A stretch of DNA of 64,000 bases from an uncultured Flavobacteriaceae bacterium (GTDB lineage Bacteria > Bacteroidota > Bacteroidia > Flavobacteriales > Flavobacteriaceae). The translations under genes and the position numbers were made by a program. The DNA lies in assembly GCA_937944485.1 (NCBI GenBank), contig CALDYU010000008.1, forward strand, positions 1 through 64,000, in the 5' to 3' direction. The notes beneath the pieces were generated by a model. That model was not told the origin of the DNA. It saw nothing but the letters and a program-made list of their open reading frames with translations, and searched no databases. Below, piece by piece: positions 27,444-35,308 of the stretch; position 1 is the stretch's first letter; the number at the start of each line of letters is the position of its first letter.

Positions 27444-27473
27444 CAAAAATACATTTTTATATATAAAAACAAA
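27444..27473 (-). promoter_or_regulatory. Promoter of the DtxR-family operon
   Basis: On the minus strand TTTG (27470-27473), an 18-nt spacer and TATTTTTG (27444-27451) match the Bacteroidota sigma consensus perfectly. The -33 box abuts the inverted repeat at 27475-27493, so one bound repressor could block both divergent genes. Confidence 0.7.
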
Positions 27474-27474
27474 T

Positions 27475-27493
27475 ATTTAGTTTTGTCTAAAAT
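27475..27493. promoter_or_regulatory. Candidate DtxR/MntR operator with -7 box of the TonB receptor
   Basis: ATTTAG-TTTTGT-CTAAAAT is an inverted repeat typical in size and composition of DtxR-family sites. It overlaps TAGTTTTG (27478-27485), the -7 box serving the plus-strand TonB receptor that starts at 27504. Assignment to the adjacent regulator is inference from position. Confidence 0.5.
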
Positions 27494-27503
27494 TATTTTT
27501 TTA

Positions 27504-29768
27504 ATGCTCAAAAGATATTTTGTTTTTTACTTTTTTTGTTTACTTGGCCTACACATCCAAGCGCAGCACGGAGAAATCACAGGGGTGATTGTCGATGATG
27601 GTTCCTCAATTGCTTTTGCGAATGTCTATTTAGAAAATACAACTATAGGTACTTCATCAGATGAAAATGGCCAGTTTTTCTTAAAAAATATTCCTGCAGG
27701 GAAATATAAAGTCAAAGCAACCGTACTTGGTTACCGAGACTTTTCTAAGAACATCACCATTAAACCTAATGAACAGTTAACGATTACTATAACTTTAGTA
27801 GTCGCATCAGAACAACTAGAAGAGACCGTCGTTACGGGCACTTTAAAAGCAGTCAGTCGTTCTGATAGTCCCGTTCCTGTTGAAGTATATAGCCCTACTT
27901 TCTTGAAAAAGAATCCGACAGCTAGTATTTTCGAGGCTTTACAAAATGTAAATGGCGTGCGTCCGCAAATCAATTGCAATGTCTGTAACACAGGTGATAT
28001 TCATATTAATGGCTTAGAAGGCCCGTACACCTTAGTCTTAATTGACGGAATGCCTATTGTAAGTGGTTTAGGTACGGTTTACGGATTATCAGGAATTCCG
28101 AATTCTCTTATCGAACAAATTGAAATAGTAAAAGGCCCCGCATCTAGTTTATATGGTAGTGAAGCCGTCGGCGGACTAATAAATATAATCACCAAAAACA
28201 CATTAGAAGCCCCTGATTTTTCGGCAGATGCTTTTTTAACCGGATGGGGTGAATACAATTTAGATATAGGAGGTAAGGTTAATATCGGTGAAAAAACCGA
28301 CTTGTTGCTGGGTGTAAATTATTTCAATTACGACCAGCTGATTGATAATAATGGGGATAATTTTACAGATTTGACCCTTCAAAATCGGATCTCCGTTTTT
28401 CAAAAATGGAATTTTCAGCGCAAAAACAATCGTCTCTTTTCGCTAGCGGGTCGTTTTTTCTACGAAGATAGATGGGGTGGTGAATTACAGTGGACACCCG
28501 AATTCAGAGGTGGTGATGAAATTTATGGTGAAAGTATTTATACCAGACGGTGGGAAATATTAGGAAAATATCAACTGCCGGTAAAAGAAAAATTCTTGCT
28601 CTCCTTCTCTTATAATGATCACAGTCAAAATTCAGTGTATGGAAACATTCCATACTTGGCCGATCAGCGCATTGGTTTTGCCCAGTTAACCTGGGACAAA
28701 AAAGTAGGAAGTCATGATTTGCTGCTCGGCAGTGCTTTACGATATAACTTTTATAATGATAATACTACTGCAACAGTTTCCGCAGACGAAGTGACTATCC
28801 CCAGTTTATTTGTACAAGATGAAATTCAATTGGCTAAAAAGCATTCTCTGTTATTCGGTCTGAGATATGATTATGATAAAAGGCACGGTTCCATCTATAC
28901 GCCAAGAACCGCCTATCGTTGGAAAATGACGGATAACGATATTTTTCGATTGAATGCGGGTACTGGTTTTAGGGTGGTCAACCTCTTTACTGAAGAACAT
29001 GCGGCACTTACTGGAGCACGCGAAGTCATTGTAACTGAAGAACTAGAACCTGAACGTTCCTTCAACTTTAATCTTAATTACTTAAAAAAGATCTACGCAG
29101 ATAACGGCACATTTGCGAGTATTGATGCTTCCTTATTTTACACCAATTTCAGCAATGCCATTCTCCCTGATTATGACTCCAATCCCAATCAGATTATTTA
29201 TGACAATTTAGATGGAACATCAATTTCAAAAGGAATAAGTGCTAATATCGATATAGTTTTCCCTTCGGGATTCAAATTCTTACTCGGCGCTACTTTTCAA
29301 GACGTGCGTCAAACAGAGAACGGACTAACTAGTCGTCAAATATTAACAGAAAGCTATACCGGAACTTGGAATTTTGGCTATGACTTCAGAAATCTTAAAC
29401 TAAGCGTCGATTATACGGGCAACCTCTATGGACCTATGCGCCTGCCCACCTTAGGGGAAAATGACCCGCGAAGTGATTTTTCACCTGTTTGGAGTATTCA
29501 GAATATACAATTTACGTATAAGGGGCTCAACATGTTCGAAATTTATGGAGGTATAAAAAATCTGTTGAATTGGACACCAAATCGTGGTAATACTTTCCTT
29601 ATTGCTCGCGCCAATGACCCTTTTGACAAGAATGTAGTTTTTGATAACAACGGAGATGTTGTGGCGACGGCTGAAAATCCGAATGCATTAACTTTTGATC
29701 CGTCTTATGTTTACGGTCCGAATCAGGGTATTCGTGGCTTCTTAGGAATTCGGTATCGCCTGAACTGA
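27504..29768 (+). CDS. TonB-dependent receptor of the metal locus
   Basis: 754 residues from the Met of MLKRYFVFYFF. Signal peptide to HIQAQ; CarboxypepD_reg-like domain (about 22-105, ending ATVLGYRDFSKN); plug domain with QINCNVCNTGDIHINGLEG, VLIDGMPIVSG and IVKGPASSLYGSEAVGGLINI; then a 22-strand barrel ending FLGIRYRLN. The CNVCNTGDI pair of Cys in the plug is unusual for TonB receptors in general and may be a metal or disulfide site. Being opposite a DtxR-type repressor with an operator in the shared gap, it probably imports an iron or other metal complex. Confidence 0.92.
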   Translation: MLKRYFVFYFFCLLGLHIQAQHGEITGVIVDDGSSIAFANVYLENTTIGTSSDENGQFFLKNIPAGKYKVKATVLGYRDFSKNITIKPNEQLTITITLVVASEQLEETVVTGTLKAVSRSDSPVPVEVYSPTFLKKNPTASIFEALQNVNGVRPQINCNVCNTGDIHINGLEGPYTLVLIDGMPIVSGLGTVYGLSGIPNSLIEQIEIVKGPASSLYGSEAVGGLINIITKNTLEAPDFSADAFLTGWGEYNLDIGGKVNIGEKTDLLLGVNYFNYDQLIDNNGDNFTDLTLQNRISVFQKWNFQRKNNRLFSLAGRFFYEDRWGGELQWTPEFRGGDEIYGESIYTRRWEILGKYQLPVKEKFLLSFSYNDHSQNSVYGNIPYLADQRIGFAQLTWDKKVGSHDLLLGSALRYNFYNDNTTATVSADEVTIPSLFVQDEIQLAKKHSLLFGLRYDYDKRHGSIYTPRTAYRWKMTDNDIFRLNAGTGFRVVNLFTEEHAALTGAREVIVTEELEPERSFNFNLNYLKKIYADNGTFASIDASLFYTNFSNAILPDYDSNPNQIIYDNLDGTSISKGISANIDIVFPSGFKFLLGATFQDVRQTENGLTSRQILTESYTGTWNFGYDFRNLKLSVDYTGNLYGPMRLPTLGENDPRSDFSPVWSIQNIQFTYKGLNMFEIYGGIKNLLNWTPNRGNTFLIARANDPFDKNVVFDNNGDVVATAENPNALTFDPSYVYGPNQGIRGFLGIRYRLN

Positions 29769-29811
29769 TTTTAATACCTATTTTTGAGAGAACTAATACC
29801 TTCTTAAATTT

Positions 29812-30963
29812 TTGAATAAATCCTCTCATTACGATTACATCATTATTGGAGCCGGTGCTGCAGGTTTAATGCTTGCGGATGCCATGCTTAAAGATGATTT
29901 TTTTTCGGGAAAATCTATTCTTCTCTTAGATAAAGACAGCAAACAAACCAATGACCGAACTTGGTGTTATTGGGAAAAAGGGGTCGGACAATTCGATGCT
30001 ATAGTACATAAAAAATGGAATGCTATTTACTTTAGTGGGAAGAAGTTCTCAAAACGCTATGCCATCCATCCGTATACCTATAAAATGATACGAGGAATTG
30101 ATTTTTATAATTTCGTATTCGAAAATATTAAAGTTCACCAAAACCTATATTTTAAGCAGACAAAGGTTACCGATGTCATTGATATTGGTGAAGGTGTAAA
30201 AGTTGTTACTGCAAATGAAAATTATATTGCCGGCAAGGTATTCAATAGTGTTTTCGACTATGGAATGGCAACACACCAAAATAAATACCCAGTATTGCAA
30301 CAGCACTTTGTAGGATGGTTTGTAAAAACACAGAAATCCGTTTTTGATCCTGCACAAGCAACTTACATGGACTTCTCTATTCCTCAAAAAAACAACACCC
30401 GTTTCATGTACGTATTACCAACTTCTGAAACTGAAGCGCTGGTAGAATACACTTTGTTTTCTGAAAATTTACTTCAGAAAGACGAATATGAAAATGCTAT
30501 CAAAGATTATTTGAAAAAAGACTTGGCTTGTTTCGACTACGAAATCGTTGAAACCGAAATTGGCAGCATACCCATGACTTGTTATGATTTTCAAGAACAT
30601 CATACGAAAAACCTAAGGTACATTGGTACTGCTGGTGGTTGGGCTAAACCCAGTACAGGATATACTTTTGCCAGTACTGCCAGAAAAATTCCCGTATTAT
30701 TAGAACACATCAAAACGGAAAAACCGCTAGACAATTTGAGTTTTAAAAATCGATTTTGGCGTTATGATTTGTTGTTTTTAGATGTGCTGTATAAAGACAA
30801 TGCAAATGGCCACAACATTTTTGAAAGCCTTTTCAAGAATAGGCATCCTCAACTTATTTTTAAATTCTTAGATGAGCGAACCAGTATTTGGGAAGACATT
30901 AAATACATTTGGGCCTGTCCTAAAAAGCCATTTATTAAGGCTCTTTTAAGTAGGTTATTTTAA
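29812..30963 (+). CDS. crtY: Lycopene beta-cyclase
   Basis: 383 residues from TTG 29812; no ATG precedes the nucleotide-binding motif, so a TTG start is needed. YDYIIIGAGAAGLMLADAML is the dinucleotide-binding fold, followed by DRTWCYWEKG, the lycopene-cyclase motif, and later RYIGTAGGWAKPSTGYTF. It cyclises lycopene ends to beta-ionone rings in yellow-orange carotenoid synthesis (for example on the way to zeaxanthin). No other crt genes are nearby. It is tail to tail with the polyprenyl synthase gene, the stops sharing bases. Confidence 0.92.
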   Translation: MNKSSHYDYIIIGAGAAGLMLADAMLKDDFFSGKSILLLDKDSKQTNDRTWCYWEKGVGQFDAIVHKKWNAIYFSGKKFSKRYAIHPYTYKMIRGIDFYNFVFENIKVHQNLYFKQTKVTDVIDIGEGVKVVTANENYIAGKVFNSVFDYGMATHQNKYPVLQQHFVGWFVKTQKSVFDPAQATYMDFSIPQKNNTRFMYVLPTSETEALVEYTLFSENLLQKDEYENAIKDYLKKDLACFDYEIVETEIGSIPMTCYDFQEHHTKNLRYIGTAGGWAKPSTGYTFASTARKIPVLLEHIKTEKPLDNLSFKNRFWRYDLLFLDVLYKDNANGHNIFESLFKNRHPQLIFKFLDERTSIWEDIKYIWACPKKPFIKALLSRLF

Positions 30964-31934
30964 ACTTTTCTTCGCATCAAATTTTCACCAAATTCGCGCA
31001 ACAAGTTCTTTTTTTCTGCTGTAATGTTTAACCCCTCAAGTACTACAAAAGCCTTTTTAGTAAAGCGTTCTATTTCTTTTTGCGTGAGCTCAGCAGAGCC
31101 GCTTTCTATGAATATTCTCTTAATCGTGTTTATCTTTTCTTTGACATCTATTGGGTGAATCGAAAACAAATCTAAAAGTTCTTTTTTTTGTTTGGGTGCG
31201 CCCAATTCATAAGCCTTTAGATAGAGAAAAGTTTTTTTGTTTTCGATAATATCGCCCCCAACTTGTTTTCCGAAGGTCTTAGGGTCTCCAAAGGCATCTA
31301 AATAATCATCTTGTAATTGAAAGGCGATTCCTAAATTTCTTCCAAATTCATACATACTATCTTGGTCGTTCAAAGAAGCTTCGGCAACGATACCTCCCAT
31401 TTTCAAAGCTGCCGCAACCAAAACGGCGGTCTTGTATTCAATCATTTTCAGGTATTCTTCAATAGTGACGTCATCTCTTGTTTCAAAATCGACATCGTAT
31501 TGTTGTCCTTCGCAAACTTCTAAGGCTGTCTTACTAAATAGTTTAGCTAAATTTCGAAAGGTTTCTCCGTTATAGTTTTCAAATAACTGGTATGCGGTAA
31601 TAAGCATCGCATCACCAGAAAGAATTCCTGTATTGATATCCCATTTTTCATGTACAGTTTCTTTTCCCCTTCGCAACGGAGCATCATCCATAATATCATC
31701 ATGTACTAAAGAAAAATTATGAAATACTTCAATCGCCAAGGCAGCGTCTAGAGCTTTTCGATAATCACCGCCAAACACTTCTGCCGCCATAAGCACAAGA
31801 ACTGGGCGTAAACGCTTACCTCCCAAACTCATTATATACGTAATGGGTGCATAAAGATGAACAGGTTCTTTAGTTTCAGTTTTGGACTCTAAATACGAAA
31901 TGAATTCATTTCGATAATGCTCAATCGTATACAT
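30960..31934 (-). CDS. Polyprenyl diphosphate synthase
   Basis: 324 residues from MYTIEHYRNEF. Both Asp-rich metal sites are intact: HDDIMDDAPLRRG (DDxxD-type first motif) and QLQDDYLDAFGD (second). GGKRLRPVLVLMAAE and a KTA motif are also present. It condenses isopentenyl diphosphate with allylic diphosphates to C15-C20 or longer chains. The chain length is not decidable by eye. With crtY adjacent, supply of geranylgeranyl diphosphate for carotenoids is plausible. The stop codon overlaps the crtY stop from the other strand. Confidence 0.92.
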   Translation of the reverse strand: MYTIEHYRNEFISYLESKTETKEPVHLYAPITYIMSLGGKRLRPVLVLMAAEVFGGDYRKALDAALAIEVFHNFSLVHDDIMDDAPLRRGKETVHEKWDINTGILSGDAMLITAYQLFENYNGETFRNLAKLFSKTALEVCEGQQYDVDFETRDDVTIEEYLKMIEYKTAVLVAAALKMGGIVAEASLNDQDSMYEFGRNLGIAFQLQDDYLDAFGDPKTFGKQVGGDIIENKKTFLYLKAYELGAPKQKKELLDLFSIHPIDVKEKINTIKRIFIESGSAELTQKEIERFTKKAFVVLEGLNITAEKKNLLREFGENLMRRKV

Positions 31935-31949
31935 ACAGCAAAATTTTTT

Positions 31950-31957
31950 CAAAAATA
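31950..31957 (-). promoter_or_regulatory. -7 promoter box of the polyprenyl synthase gene
   Basis: TATTTTTG on the minus strand, a full match to TAnnTTTG, 15 nt before the ATG at 31934. Confidence 0.45.
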
Positions 31958-32013
31958 CGTCAATTCCAAACAATGTGAATTATTCCAGGATAGTGTTAAA
32001 AAAATGTAAAACT

Positions 32014-32045
32014 TAGGAAACTTTTAGTGTTTTTTAAGTTTCCTA
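32014..32045. promoter_or_regulatory. Inverted repeat, candidate TetR operator
   Basis: TAGGAAACTT (32014-32023) and AAGTTTCCTA (32036-32045) are a perfect 10-bp inverted repeat with a 12-bp spacer. It ends 4 bp before the -7 box of the TetR-family gene. Position suggests autoregulation of the efflux operon. Confidence 0.55.
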
Positions 32046-32048
32046 GCT

Positions 32049-32056
32049 TATATTTG
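32049..32056 (+). promoter_or_regulatory. -7 promoter box of the efflux operon
   Basis: TATATTTG matches TAnnTTTG, 11 nt before the ATG at 32067, immediately downstream of the inverted repeat at 32014-32045. Confidence 0.5.
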
Positions 32057-32066
32057 CTCCCCAATT

Positions 32067-32672
32067 ATGAAAGCTAAGATTCTTAATAAAGCAATAGATA
32101 TGTTCTTGAACTATGGTTTCAAGAGTGTAACCATGGATGATATTGCCAATGCGATGGGGATTTCTAAAAAAACCATTTACGCCAACTTCGAAAATAAAAC
32201 AAAGTTGGTTGAAGAATGTACCGACAACCTATTTCAGATCATATCATATGGCATAGATCAGATTTGCGCTCTCGAAAAAAACCCGATTAAAGAGCTGTAT
32301 GAAATTAAGAAGTTTGTTATGATGCAGTTGAAAGATGAGAAATCATCACCGCAATATCAACTTCAAAAATACTATCCTAAGATATACGAAGTGTTGAAGG
32401 TTAAGGAATATGAGGTAATGTCTGTATGCGTAGTTGATAATTTAAAACGAGGTTTAGCATTAGGGATTTATAGACCAAATCTTGATGTCGACTTTGTATC
32501 TCGCATCTATTATTCAGGAGTATTTGCCATAAAAGACAATAATCTCTTTCCGAATACTGAATTCAAAATGCCGACACTAGAAGATTACTTTTTAGAATAT
32601 CATCTGCGCGGAATTGTTACGCCAAAAGGACGAAAAATATTAAACAAAATCATCAATTCAAATCAAGAATAG
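32067..32672 (+). CDS. TetR/AcrR family transcriptional regulator
   Basis: 201 residues. N-terminal HTH: ILNKAIDMFLNYGFKSVTMD, then DIANAMGISKKTIYANFENKTKL, the standard TetR pattern. The C-terminal ligand domain (70-200) is all-helical and unassigned. It is the first gene of an operon with TolC, periplasmic adaptor and RND pump genes; the next gene starts 1 bp after the stop. It most likely represses this operon until a pump substrate binds. The operator candidate is the inverted repeat upstream. Confidence 0.92.
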   Translation: MKAKILNKAIDMFLNYGFKSVTMDDIANAMGISKKTIYANFENKTKLVEECTDNLFQIISYGIDQICALEKNPIKELYEIKKFVMMQLKDEKSSPQYQLQKYYPKIYEVLKVKEYEVMSVCVVDNLKRGLALGIYRPNLDVDFVSRIYYSGVFAIKDNNLFPNTEFKMPTLEDYFLEYHLRGIVTPKGRKILNKIINSNQE

Positions 32673-32673
32673 T

Positions 32674-34026
32674 ATGAAAAACCAGCTATTTAATTTGCTA
32701 AGCCTGTTATGTCTCTCTCTTGGATATGCTCAAGAAAAAACCGTTGAGAATACCCGTAGTTTTTCGTTAGAAGAGGCAATAGCATTTGCTTTAGAAAACA
32801 ACTACGGTGCTATCAACGCCGATCGTGATCTTATTGATGCTAAAAAGCAAAAATGGGAAACCATCGCCACGGGTTTACCTCAAATTACTGGCACCATTGG
32901 GTATCAAAATCAATTGAAGCAACCCGTTTCTTTAATTCCCGCAGAATTTGCTGGGGGCGAACCGGGCACTTTTGTTCCCATTGTATTCGGTCAGGCTCAA
33001 CAGGCCAATGCTACCGCAACATTAAGACAACAAATCTTTGATGGTTCATACATCGTAGGGGTTCAAGCTACCAAAGCCTTTTTAAGCTTTAGCCGAAATA
33101 ACAAAGAAAAAACAGATTTAGAAGTGCGCAAAGCTGTAACTGAAGCCTATGGAAATGTACTGCTAGCAAAAGAAAGTGTAGCAATTTTCGAAAAGAATAA
33201 ATCGAACCTAGAAAAAAACCTTTTTGAAACTACGAAGATCTTTGAAAATGGACTTGGAGATGAAGAAAGTGTTGAGCAACTTCAAATCACCTTATCATCT
33301 GTAGATAATCAACTAAAGAATGCCATTCGTTTAAAAGGTATTACGCTTCAAATGTTGAATCTTGTTATGGGTATTGCTATCGATTCACCAACTACTTTAG
33401 AAGAGAATCTTGATGATTTAGCGCTTAAGAAAATAGATTTGGGATTGTTGGAATCAGAATTCGACATGAAAAATAATGTTGATTTCAAGTTAGCCACAAA
33501 TTTAAATGAACAACGTTATTTTGAATGGAAATTGGCCAAGAGTAGGGCTTTACCAACACTTAATGCATTTGTGAATTATGGTGCCTCTGCTTTTGCCGAT
33601 GACTTTAATTTTTTCAATAGCGATCAAAAGTGGTTCGATTCATCCGTCTTAGGGTTTGACTTAAGCATTCCTATTTTCAGCTCAGGTAAAAAAAGCGCTG
33701 GTACGGCAAGAGCAAAAATCGCTTTAGAAAAAGCGAAAACACAACTTAGTGAGGCCGAAGAGCAAATTCGCTTACAACTCGAAAGTTCAAAAAGCAACTA
33801 CATTTTGGCTATTGAGCAGTATGAAACAGCTAAAGAAAATCTAAATCTTGCAGAGCGCATTGAGCATAAGAATCAAATCAAGTACAACGAAGGTCTGGCA
33901 AGTAGTTTTGAACTTCGTCAAGCACAAACACAACTATACGATGCTCAGCAAAACTATTTGCAAAGTATGGTAGAAGTCATTAATAAGAAAACAGCACTCG
34001 AGACTATTTTAAATAACAAATCATAA
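32674..34026 (+). CDS. TolC family outer-membrane efflux protein
   Basis: 450 residues with a signal peptide (LLSLLCLSLGYAQ). Two repeated halves of long heptad-rich helices are visible (EEAIAFALENNYGAINADRD opens the first; LNLAERIEHKNQIKYNEGLA is in the second), with short strand segments for the barrel (GTIGYQNQLKQPV, VNYGASAFADDF). It forms the outer-membrane channel of the tripartite pump encoded by the next two genes. Confidence 0.93.
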   Translation: MKNQLFNLLSLLCLSLGYAQEKTVENTRSFSLEEAIAFALENNYGAINADRDLIDAKKQKWETIATGLPQITGTIGYQNQLKQPVSLIPAEFAGGEPGTFVPIVFGQAQQANATATLRQQIFDGSYIVGVQATKAFLSFSRNNKEKTDLEVRKAVTEAYGNVLLAKESVAIFEKNKSNLEKNLFETTKIFENGLGDEESVEQLQITLSSVDNQLKNAIRLKGITLQMLNLVMGIAIDSPTTLEENLDDLALKKIDLGLLESEFDMKNNVDFKLATNLNEQRYFEWKLAKSRALPTLNAFVNYGASAFADDFNFFNSDQKWFDSSVLGFDLSIPIFSSGKKSAGTARAKIALEKAKTQLSEAEEQIRLQLESSKSNYILAIEQYETAKENLNLAERIEHKNQIKYNEGLASSFELRQAQTQLYDAQQNYLQSMVEVINKKTALETILNNKS

Positions 34027-34043
34027 AAACGAACGTCAACCTC

Positions 34044-34059
34044 CCTGTCGGCAAACAGG
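34044..34059. repeat. Short REP-like palindrome (degenerate)
   Basis: CCTGTCGGCAAACAGG has CCTGT/ACAGG arms and resembles the palindrome at 9586. It sits in the 49-bp gap between the TolC and adaptor genes, inside the operon. Confidence 0.4.
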
Positions 34060-34075
34060 TCAAAATTATATCAAT

Positions 34076-35254
34076 ATGAAAAAAGTAATCTATCTATTCA
34101 TCTTTTCACTTTTTATTTCTTCATGTGGTGGTGAAAAAAGTTCAGTAGACCAAGTCATTGAAAGTAAAGATTTGAAAGTAATTCGCGCCAAAAGAAGTAG
34201 CCTAACTGAAGAACTAAAAACCTTGGAAAATCAGGTTGAACAGCTTGACGCAGCTATTCTTGAATTAGATGACCAAGCCAAGTTACCTTTAGTATCAACA
34301 TTAACCATCAAGCATCAAGAGTTTAACCATTTTCTTGAGTTTCAAGGTGATGTCATGACTGATCAAAATGTACTGGTTTATCCTGAAATGGCAGGAACTT
34401 TATACAAAATATATGTCAAAGAGGGTCAGCATGTAAGCAAAGGGCAACTATTGGCTTCAGTTGATGATGGCGGACTCTCAAGTCAACTTGCATTAATGCG
34501 AACACAATTAGCCCTAGCAAAGACCACATTTGAACGTCAAAAAAGGTTATGGGAACAAAATATTGGTTCTGAAATTCAATTCTTGCAAGCAAAAACCCAA
34601 TATGAGGCTCAACAAAGTGGTGTGAAACAATTAGAGAGCCAAGTGGGTAAATCTTCTATACGAGCTCCATTTTCTGGTATCATTGATGAAATAATCAAAG
34701 ATCAAGGTTCCGTGGTTAGTCCAGGGCCAGGGGCCGAGGTTTTTAGAATAGTAAATTTGAAAAATATGTATATAGAAGTTGAGGTACCTGAAGCTCATTT
34801 AGGTACAGTTACTTCAGGAAAAGATGTAGAAATTCTTTTTCCTGTTTTAGGAAGAACTACACAAAGCAAAGTAAGACAAACAGGTAATTTTATTAACCCA
34901 GGTAATCGTTCTTTTCGTATTGAAATTCCTGTAACTAATAAAAAAGGAGATATCAAGCCTAATTTAACAGCCATCGCTAAAATCAATGATTATACTAATG
35001 AAACTGCAATTTTAATTCCCCAAAGTGTACTTTCAGAAAATGCAGCTGGCGAGCAGTATGTATACATTATAAGAGCCACTGAAAAAGAAAACCTTGCTCA
35101 AAAAACGATAATTGAACTGGGGAAAACCCAAGGAGATAATGTTGAAGTAATCTCTGGCCTTAAAATAGGAGATCAGATAATAGCGGAAGGGGCTAGAAGC
35201 GTTAGAAACAATCAGCCTGTTAAAGTTGATACCAAGAAAACAATGAAAAATTAA
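34076..35254 (+). CDS. RND efflux periplasmic adaptor (MFP), lipoprotein
   Basis: 392 residues. The N-terminus IFSLFISSCGGEKS has a lipobox-like ISSC, so it is probably anchored to the inner membrane by lipid. A coiled-coil segment (RRSSLTEELKTLENQVEQLDAA type) is followed by the barrel-sandwich hybrid (MAGTLYKIYVKEGQHVSKGQ, and SSIRAPFSGIIDEIIKDQGSVV), beta-barrel and membrane-proximal domains. It links the RND pump to TolC. Confidence 0.92.
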   Translation: MKKVIYLFIFSLFISSCGGEKSSVDQVIESKDLKVIRAKRSSLTEELKTLENQVEQLDAAILELDDQAKLPLVSTLTIKHQEFNHFLEFQGDVMTDQNVLVYPEMAGTLYKIYVKEGQHVSKGQLLASVDDGGLSSQLALMRTQLALAKTTFERQKRLWEQNIGSEIQFLQAKTQYEAQQSGVKQLESQVGKSSIRAPFSGIIDEIIKDQGSVVSPGPGAEVFRIVNLKNMYIEVEVPEAHLGTVTSGKDVEILFPVLGRTTQSKVRQTGNFINPGNRSFRIEIPVTNKKGDIKPNLTAIAKINDYTNETAILIPQSVLSENAAGEQYVYIIRATEKENLAQKTIIELGKTQGDNVEVISGLKIGDQIIAEGARSVRNNQPVKVDTKKTMKN

Positions 35255-35308
35255 AGTCTTTTAACCTTTTCCTTAAATCGTAAAAAAGACTAATAACAAT
35301 ATACTATT

